From: Claveliimonas intestinigallinarum
Lineage (GTDB): Bacteria > Bacillota > Clostridia > Lachnospirales > Lachnospiraceae
Direction: 5' to 3'
Assembly (NCBI GenBank): GCA_019115145.1
Contig: DXED01000012.1
Span: 1 to 16,230 of the forward strand
DNA length: 16,230 nt
Positions 12,406 to 16,230 of this stretch are shown here, in pieces. Numbering within the stretch: position 1 is the first letter of the stretch; every line of letters begins with the position of its first letter. The translations under genes were made by a program, and so were the position numbers. The notes under the pieces are model-generated. The model had not been told where the DNA came from and did no database searches. It saw nothing but the letters and a program-made list of their open reading frames with translations.

Positions 12406-13113
12406 ATGAGAGAATACAGACATGCATTTCGGAAGGCGTTCCCGTACACGATACCGGTTCTGACAGGGTATCTGTTTATCGGGATCGCCTTCGGCGTGAT
12501 GTACGCGGAAAAAGGGTATAATTTTTTGTGGGCCATGCTGATGAGCCTTCTGGTGTACGCGGGCTCGGGACAATATCTGGCGGTGAATTTTTTCGTGCCG
12601 GGTATTTCTTTTGTCCAGGTCGTTTTTATGACGCTGATGGTGAATATAAGACATATTTTCTATGGGATATCCCTGCTGGACAGATTTCACTCCATGGGAA
12701 AAAAGAGATGGTATATGATATTCGGACTGACAGATGAGACCTACTCGCTTTTGTGTACCACAAAGGTGCCGCCGGATGTGGACGAGGAGAAATTTCTCTT
12801 TGCCATCTCCATCATGGATCAGTCCTACTGGGTTATCGGCTCAGTCATCGGTTCCCTTGCGGGGACGCTGATCCCCTTCAACTCGGAGGGCATTGACTTT
12901 GCCATGACAGCCCTCTTTGTGGTGATCTTTGTGGAGCAGTGGATGGACGCGAAGAACAGGGCGCCGGAGGTGATCGGCGTGGCGGCGGCGTTTATCTGTC
13001 TGCAGATCTTCGGGGCGGACAGCTTTGTCCTGCCCTCCATGCTGCTCATTGTCCTTGTCCTCTTTGTGGGGCGGACCCGCCTTGAGAGAGAGGGGGCGAG
13101 AGTATGCCGTTAA
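12406..13113 (+). CDS. azlC: AzlC-family branched-chain amino acid exporter, large subunit
   Basis: This is the membrane subunit of an AzlCD/BrnFE-type exporter that sends out branched-chain amino acids (and their toxic analogues) in partnership with AzlD. The 235 residues contain about seven or eight hydrophobic segments. Family signatures are YAGSGQYLAVNFF (51-63) and NIRHIFYGISLL (80-91), with DETYSL (110-115) after the first half. The ATG follows AGGACGCAGGAAGT. The 3' end overlaps azlD by ten bases, which suggests coupled translation and fixed subunit ratio. The hydrophilic C-terminus RTRLEREGARVCR is cytosolic by the positive-inside rule. Substrate range differs between family members (Leu, Ile, Val, Met), so it cannot be fixed from sequence. 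Confidence 0.93.
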   Translation: MREYRHAFRKAFPYTIPVLTGYLFIGIAFGVMYAEKGYNFLWAMLMSLLVYAGSGQYLAVNFFVPGISFVQVVFMTLMVNIRHIFYGISLLDRFHSMGKKRWYMIFGLTDETYSLLCTTKVPPDVDEEKFLFAISIMDQSYWVIGSVIGSLAGTLIPFNSEGIDFAMTALFVVIFVEQWMDAKNRAPEVIGVAAAFICLQIFGADSFVLPSMLLIVLVLFVGRTRLEREGARVCR

Positions 13114-13436
13114 GTGTGGGAATGTCGCTGCTCATTATCCTTGCGGTGGCTCTGACCACCTTTGCCACCAGGGTGGTCCCCTTCCTCATCTTTCCAAAAG
13201 GGAAGGAGATACCGGATGTGGTCCAGTACCTGGGAAGGGTGCTGACGCCGGCTGTCATCGGCATGCTGGTTGTCTACTGCCTAAAAACAACGCCGGTGCT
13301 CTCGGCTCCTCATGGGATACCGGAAGCAGCGGCGGTGCTGGTCACGGCCGGGCTCCATGTGTGGAAGAGGAATAACCTCCTCAGCATCGGAGCCGGCACA
13401 GTGCTCTATATGTTTCTTGTGCAGGCGGTCTTTTGA
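13104..13436 (+). CDS. azlD: AzlD-family branched-chain amino acid exporter, small subunit
   Basis: This is the small membrane partner of AzlC. It has 110 residues in four hydrophobic segments, normal for AzlD. Signatures are TTFATRVVPFLIF (18-30) with Arg23, and LGRVLTPAVIGMLVVYCL (43-60). The start overlaps the end of azlC by ten bases, and its ribosome site (GAGAGAGGGGGCG) lies inside azlC. The last codons form the 5' arm of the operon terminator, so the stop codon (13434-13436) lies in the terminator loop. This pair could be regulated by a leucine-responsive repressor, but no azlB-like gene is in the window. Confidence 0.93.
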   Translation: MPLSVGMSLLIILAVALTTFATRVVPFLIFPKGKEIPDVVQYLGRVLTPAVIGMLVVYCLKTTPVLSAPHGIPEAAAVLVTAGLHVWKRNNLLSIGAGTVLYMFLVQAVF

Positions 13437-13457
13437 AAGACCTCCTGCCGTTTTTTT
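13421..13457 (+). terminator. Terminator of azlCD overlapping the azlD stop codon
   Basis: GCAGGCGGTC (13421-13430) pairs with GACCTCCTGC (13439-13448, one mismatch), followed by CG and seven T (13451-13457). The hairpin starts before the stop codon, so ribosomes ending on azlD would transiently cover its 5' arm. Confidence 0.78.
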
Positions 13458-13460
13458 GCT

Positions 13461-14291
13461 TTATGACAGATTGATCTTCCTCCTCATGATAAAGTAGGAC
13501 AGGAGGTAGAGGATGACTGTCAGGCAGAGGGACAGGATAAGGCTCAGGTTCATGATGTCTGTGAGGTAGCCTGCCAGGTCGATGGATTCGGGGGCCATGC
13601 TTGCTGTGCCGGAGTTCATGGCAATGCTGTCGCTTAGGATGCCCTGCACGCCCATGGCCACGGTGGCAGCGATGGAGGTGATGGTTGTGATCACGAAGTA
13701 GGCGACCACAGCTCCCAGCACCTTGTGGCCGTTAAAGAGCTGCCCGAAGATGATCGACGCCTCTATGATGACTACATTGCCGACAGCGCTCACCACGCTG
13801 AGCAGCAGCATATAGAGCAGGAAGAGGTTGAGGTCTCCCTGTCCCTGGAAGCCCAGCAGATGGATGAATTCGTCCCAGTGGGCGCTTAAGGGCTCTGTTA
13901 TGACGGGGACGGCCATCAGGATGTAGGCGCACAGGCAGATGAGCAGCGTGTCGATGAGACACCAGAGGCTCCCTGCTATTGTCTTGGACAGAAGGTGCAT
14001 TCCCTTGGTCACCGGCAGGGTGTTGGTCAGGTATCCCTCATCCGAGAACAGATTTTTGTAAAATCTCACGGCGATGATAATGGAGGTTCCAAAGGACACG
14101 CCGGCAAATATGATGATGTAGATCACAAAGGTCAGGGTCAGGAGAAATTCGTTGATCTCGTCTGCCTCAAAATCAATCCTTCCCGTCAGGAAGACGCGCC
14201 CGAACACGGCGGCGGCTATCAGGAAAATGTGGATGATGAGCAGAAACCTTGTGATGGATTTTAAATCGTATTTGATCAGTTTTCCTAGCAT
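13461..14291 (-). CDS. ABC-2-type transporter permease
   Basis: This integral membrane subunit of an ABC transporter is encoded right after its ATPase. The 276 residues contain six hydrophobic segments (about 14-31, 50-75, 108-130, 155-180, 190-215, 248-268). Before the third segment it has RFYKNLFSDEGYLTNTLPV (77-95 or so), a landmark I associate with permeases of YtrB/BcrA-like operons in Clostridia. The start ATG overlaps the ATPase stop by seven bases and has its own GGGAGGT six bases ahead, so the two are coupled. Such systems are often linked to cell-envelope stress or peptide antibiotics, but the substrate here is unknown. No clear minus-strand terminator is visible after the stop, since the hairpin at 13421-13457 has its T-run in the other direction. 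Confidence 0.86.
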   Translation of the reverse strand: MLGKLIKYDLKSITRFLLIIHIFLIAAAVFGRVFLTGRIDFEADEINEFLLTLTFVIYIIIFAGVSFGTSIIIAVRFYKNLFSDEGYLTNTLPVTKGMHLLSKTIAGSLWCLIDTLLICLCAYILMAVPVITEPLSAHWDEFIHLLGFQGQGDLNLFLLYMLLLSVVSAVGNVVIIEASIIFGQLFNGHKVLGAVVAYFVITTITSIAATVAMGVQGILSDSIAMNSGTASMAPESIDLAGYLTDIMNLSLILSLCLTVILYLLSYFIMRRKINLS

Positions 14292-14986
14292 CTGAATACC
14301 TCCCTGAATAAAGCGTCGACGGATTTTCCCTGGTTCATCCGGATCTCATCCACTGTCTGGTTCAGGACGATCTGGCCCTGGCGGAGAAAGAGCACTCTGT
14401 CCAGGATGTTCTCAATGTCTGTGATGAGGTGGGTGGACAGAAGGATGGTTGCGTCTTCGCTGTAGTTCGTAAGTATGGTCCGCAGGATGTAATCCCTGGC
14501 GGCGGGATCCACGCCCCCGATGGGCTCATCCAGGATGTAGAGGCGGGCGTCCCGGCTCATGACGAGGGCCAGCTGTACCTTCTCCTTTGTGCCCTTGGAA
14601 AGAGTCCGCATCCTGGCGTTCACATCGATCTCCAGATCCGTCATCATGTGGTAGGCTCTGTCTGTCACGAAGTTCTCGTAGAAATCCGCAAAATAGGAGA
14701 TGATGTCCCTGATCTTCATGGCCGGATCCAGATAGGTGCGCTCCGGCAGATAGGAGACGATCTTCTTTGTCTCCACCCCGGGCGTCATGCCGTCCACAAG
14801 AACCTCGCCCTCCGTGGGGATGAGCAGGTCGTTGATGAGCTTGATCAGCGTGCTCTTGCCGCTGCCATTCGGCCCCAGGAGCCCCACGATCTGGCCGGGG
14901 GCCAGCGCCAGATTCAGATTGGTGAGGGCGTAGTTCATGTTGTTGTATTTTTTGGAAAGCCCCTTACATTCTAATATCGGCTTCAT
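14285..14986 (-). CDS. ABC transporter ATP-binding protein (YtrB/BcrA-like)
   Basis: This cytosolic ATPase subunit powers the adjacent permease. The 233 residues have Walker A GPNGSGKST (38-46), signature LSKGTKEK (129-136, a variant of LSGGQ), Walker B LYILDEP (149-155) and the switch His186 (STHL). The Q-loop position, in YLPERTYLDP, carries Glu82 instead of the usual Gln. That, with the LSKGT signature, matches the drug/peptide-type exporter branch, where such changes occur. It follows the GntR gene by two bases, with its ribosome site AAGGAGGAAC inside that gene, and overlaps the permease gene by seven bases. The three genes therefore look like one operon. An importer is unlikely because no binding protein is present. 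Confidence 0.93.
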   Translation of the reverse strand: MKPILECKGLSKKYNNMNYALTNLNLALAPGQIVGLLGPNGSGKSTLIKLINDLLIPTEGEVLVDGMTPGVETKKIVSYLPERTYLDPAMKIRDIISYFADFYENFVTDRAYHMMTDLEIDVNARMRTLSKGTKEKVQLALVMSRDARLYILDEPIGGVDPAARDYILRTILTNYSEDATILLSTHLITDIENILDRVLFLRQGQIVLNQTVDEIRMNQGKSVDALFREVFRC

Positions 14987-14988
14987 AG

Positions 14989-15357
14989 TCAGTGTTCCTC
15001 CTTTACTGCTTCCTCGATCAGGGAGAGCGTCTCTTCGTCCCGGAAACCGAGACTTCTCATTTTTTCAAAAAACTCAGCTATATGTCTGGAAGCCTGTTCC
15101 TTTTTCATGTCCTTGAGCATCTGTTCGTCCTCCGTGATAAAACGTCCGCTGGTCCGCTGGGCATATACAAGGCCGCTGCGCTCCAGCTCAGAGAGAGCCT
15201 TCTGCATGGTGTTGGGATTTACAGCGGCCTCCACCGCCAGATCCCGCACAGAAGGGAGCTTGTCGCCGGGCTTGTATACGCCGGCTATGATGTCCTGCTG
15301 GATCCGCTCCATAAGCTGCAGGTAGATGGGGCGGTCATTATCTAAGTCCCATGGCAT
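14989..15357 (-). CDS. GntR-family transcriptional regulator, YtrA type
   Basis: This small repressor has a winged helix domain (about 8-75) and a short helical C-terminus (about 80-120) for dimerisation, with no large ligand domain, as in the YtrA subfamily that controls neighbouring ABC operons. The motif order fits: PIYLQLMERIQQDIIAG (10-26), PGDKLPSVRDLA (30-41), VNPNTMQKALSELERSGLV (46-64) and TSGRFI (69-74). The start is taken at 15357 because GAGGTG lies five bases upstream. An ATG at 15384 would add nine residues, places the real ribosome site within the gene and lacks its own. The predicted operator overlaps the promoter just upstream, suggesting autorepression. The signal could be cell-envelope stress or a drug (family inference). 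The gene is 122 residues, normal for the subfamily. Confidence 0.92.
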   Translation of the reverse strand: MPWDLDNDRPIYLQLMERIQQDIIAGVYKPGDKLPSVRDLAVEAAVNPNTMQKALSELERSGLVYAQRTSGRFITEDEQMLKDMKKEQASRHIAEFFEKMRSLGFRDEETLSLIEEAVKEEH

Positions 15358-15362
15358 GTGAT

Positions 15363-15368
15363 CACCTC
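15363..15368 (-). promoter_or_regulatory. Ribosome binding site that fixes the GntR start
   Basis: GAGGTG on the minus strand, five bases before the ATG at 15357. It rules out the longer reading from 15384. Confidence 0.72.
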
Positions 15369-15406
15369 GCTTTTCTTGTCGCATTTATAAAATGTAAAAA
15401 TATAAA

Positions 15407-15426
15407 TGTATTATCTATGTAATACA
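15407..15426. promoter_or_regulatory. Inverted-repeat operator for the GntR/ABC operon
   Basis: A perfect TGTATTA-N6-TAATACA palindrome. Its right arm covers three bases of the -10 box (15424-15429) and the rest spans the start point. A further TAATACA copy follows at 15428-15434, eight bases from the first. GntR proteins bind such symmetric sites as dimers, so repression by blocking the promoter is the likely mode (inference). Confidence 0.62.
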
Positions 15427-15452
15427 ATAATACATACAAGAGGAAATGTCAA
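15424..15452 (-). promoter_or_regulatory. Promoter of the GntR/ABC operon
   Basis: On the minus strand consensus TTGACA (15447-15452), a 17-base spacer and TATTGT (15424-15429). The start near 15417 lies inside the operator palindrome. The -35 box lies one base after the U-tract of the nfo terminator. Confidence 0.8.
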
Positions 15453-15453
15453 G

Positions 15454-15477
15454 AAAAAAGCCGGACTAATTGCCGGC
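15454..15477 (-). terminator. Short terminator of nfo, overlapping its stop
   Basis: On the minus strand GCCGG and CCGGC form a 5-bp GC stem with an 8-base loop, followed by six T (15454-15459). The stem includes the last codons and the stop of nfo. It is short but GC-only, so moderate efficiency is expected. Confidence 0.6.
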
Positions 15478-16230
15478 AATTTTCTCTAGCAGGTCCGGAT
15501 CAAAGGATCCCTGCCGGAGCATCTCGATTTCGTATTTGTAGGGCGCAAAGGATTTCTTCGGCTGGGTGGGGGAGGGGACGTAGGGCGTCTCCAGTATCTT
15601 TGGCACATCCTCGAAATCCGGGTGGTGTACAATGTAGTTCAGCGCGTCAAAGCCAATCTGACCAAAGCCGATGTTGGCGTGTCTGTCCTTGGCGGCGCCT
15701 GCCGGGTTCTTGCTGTCGTTGATGTGGAAGACAGCGATCTGGTCCCTGCCGATGAGGCGGTCAAACTCCTCCATGACGCCGTCGAAATCGTGGATGATGT
15801 CGTAGCCGCTGTCGCTGGTGTGGCAGGTGTCAAAGCAGACCCGCAGCTTGTCGCTGCAGGTGACTCCGTCGTAGATGCGGGCCAGCTCCTCGAAGCTTCG
15901 GCCGATCTCAGAGCCCTTCCCGGCCATGGTCTCCAGGGCAATGCACACGGGTGTGTCCGGCGTCAGGATGTGGTTCAGCCCCCGGACGATCTGGGCGATG
16001 CCGGCGTCCACCCCGGCCCCCACATGGGCACCTGGGTGTAGGATGAGGATCCGGCTTTTGCAGGCGGCGGTGCGCTCCAGCTCCAGGGCCAGGAACCGCT
16101 CTGCCAGCTCGTAGGTCTCCGGCTTGACCGTGTTGGCCAGATTGATGATGTAGGGGGCGTGAACGATGATCTCATCGATCCCGTGCTCCTCCATGTAATC
16201 CCAGGCGGGCTCAATGTTCAGCTCGCTGAT
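15466..16230 (-). CDS. nfo: Endonuclease IV (AP endonuclease), 5' end beyond the window
   Basis: This cytosolic DNA repair enzyme cuts the backbone 5' of abasic sites and removes blocked 3' ends, using three metal ions. The frame is open to the window edge, so 254 residues are visible. By comparison with E. coli Nfo (285 residues), roughly the first 45 are outside. The metal ligands are all there, in visible numbering: His24 (IVHAPY), His65 (LHPGAH), Glu100 (ALETMAG), Asp134 and His137 (CFDTCH), His169 (VFHIND), Asp182 and His184 (DRHANIG) and Glu214 (ILETPY). An ATG at 16194 is internal and not the start, since the protein reads through (ISELNIEPAWDY precedes it and fits the family). It is upstream of the GntR/ABC operon on the same strand but separated by its own terminator. 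Confidence 0.95.
   Translation of the reverse strand: MSELNIEPAWDYMEEHGIDEIIVHAPYIINLANTVKPETYELAERFLALELERTAACKSRILILHPGAHVGAGVDAGIAQIVRGLNHILTPDTPVCIALETMAGKGSEIGRSFEELARIYDGVTCSDKLRVCFDTCHTSDSGYDIIHDFDGVMEEFDRLIGRDQIAVFHINDSKNPAGAAKDRHANIGFGQIGFDALNYIVHHPDFEDVPKILETPYVPSPTQPKKSFAPYKYEIEMLRQGSFDPDLLEKIAGN

Noticed and set aside
1..16230. CRISPR array, prophage, insertion sequence, defence island
   Set aside because: No spaced direct repeats, no integrase or transposase, no toxin-antitoxin or nuclease/helicase set is seen on either strand.

Overview
The window looks like a chromosomal core segment of a gut-type Clostridia, most likely Lachnospiraceae. The basis is gene content plus protein style: a T-box-controlled thrS, a YqeG phosphatase and EF-P pair, a DUF5688-like protein, a YtrA-type GntR/ABC operon, an azlCD pair, and moderately high GC with AT-rich intergenic promoters. 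The assignment is inference from family knowledge, not from a search. I see no phage, transposon, plasmid or CRISPR structure.

Layout. 1-54 is the tail of an unrecognised plus-strand gene, followed by a hairpin and galM (aldose 1-epimerase). Next come a membrane-anchored N-acetylmuramoyl-L-alanine amidase and a complete threonine T-box leader (promoter, Stem I with an ACC specifier, antiterminator, terminator) ahead of a short threonyl-tRNA synthetase. A strong bidirectional terminator separates thrS from three convergent minus-strand genes. These are a 64-residue HTH-like protein with its own good promoter, a DAACS-family amino acid:cation symporter, and a 666-residue enoate-reductase-like flavin/Fe-S oxidoreductase. 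A 250-bp divergent promoter region then leads to a plus-strand group: a chorismate mutase-shikimate kinase fusion, yqeG and efp, and a DUF5688-like protein.

A minus-strand tRNA-Arg(CCG) with its own promoter and terminator follows. After it comes a plus-strand group of an exported/anchored protein of unknown function with azlC and azlD (branched-chain amino acid export). The right end is minus-strand: an autoregulated-looking operon of GntR regulator, ABC ATPase and ABC permease, and upstream of it the 3' part of nfo (endonuclease IV), cut by the window edge.

The most interesting points are the AroQ-AroK fusion, in which one expected chorismate mutase active-site arginine is replaced by Gln; a ThrRS that keeps only the first strand-like residues of its TGS domain; a DAACS carrier whose Arg that reads an acidic substrate is Ala; an orphan enoate-reductase-like enzyme; a GntR operator lying on the -10 box; and a tRNA gene whose promoter predicts almost no 5' leader. 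I did not find a clearly new multi-gene system; most of the window is housekeeping with unusual variants.
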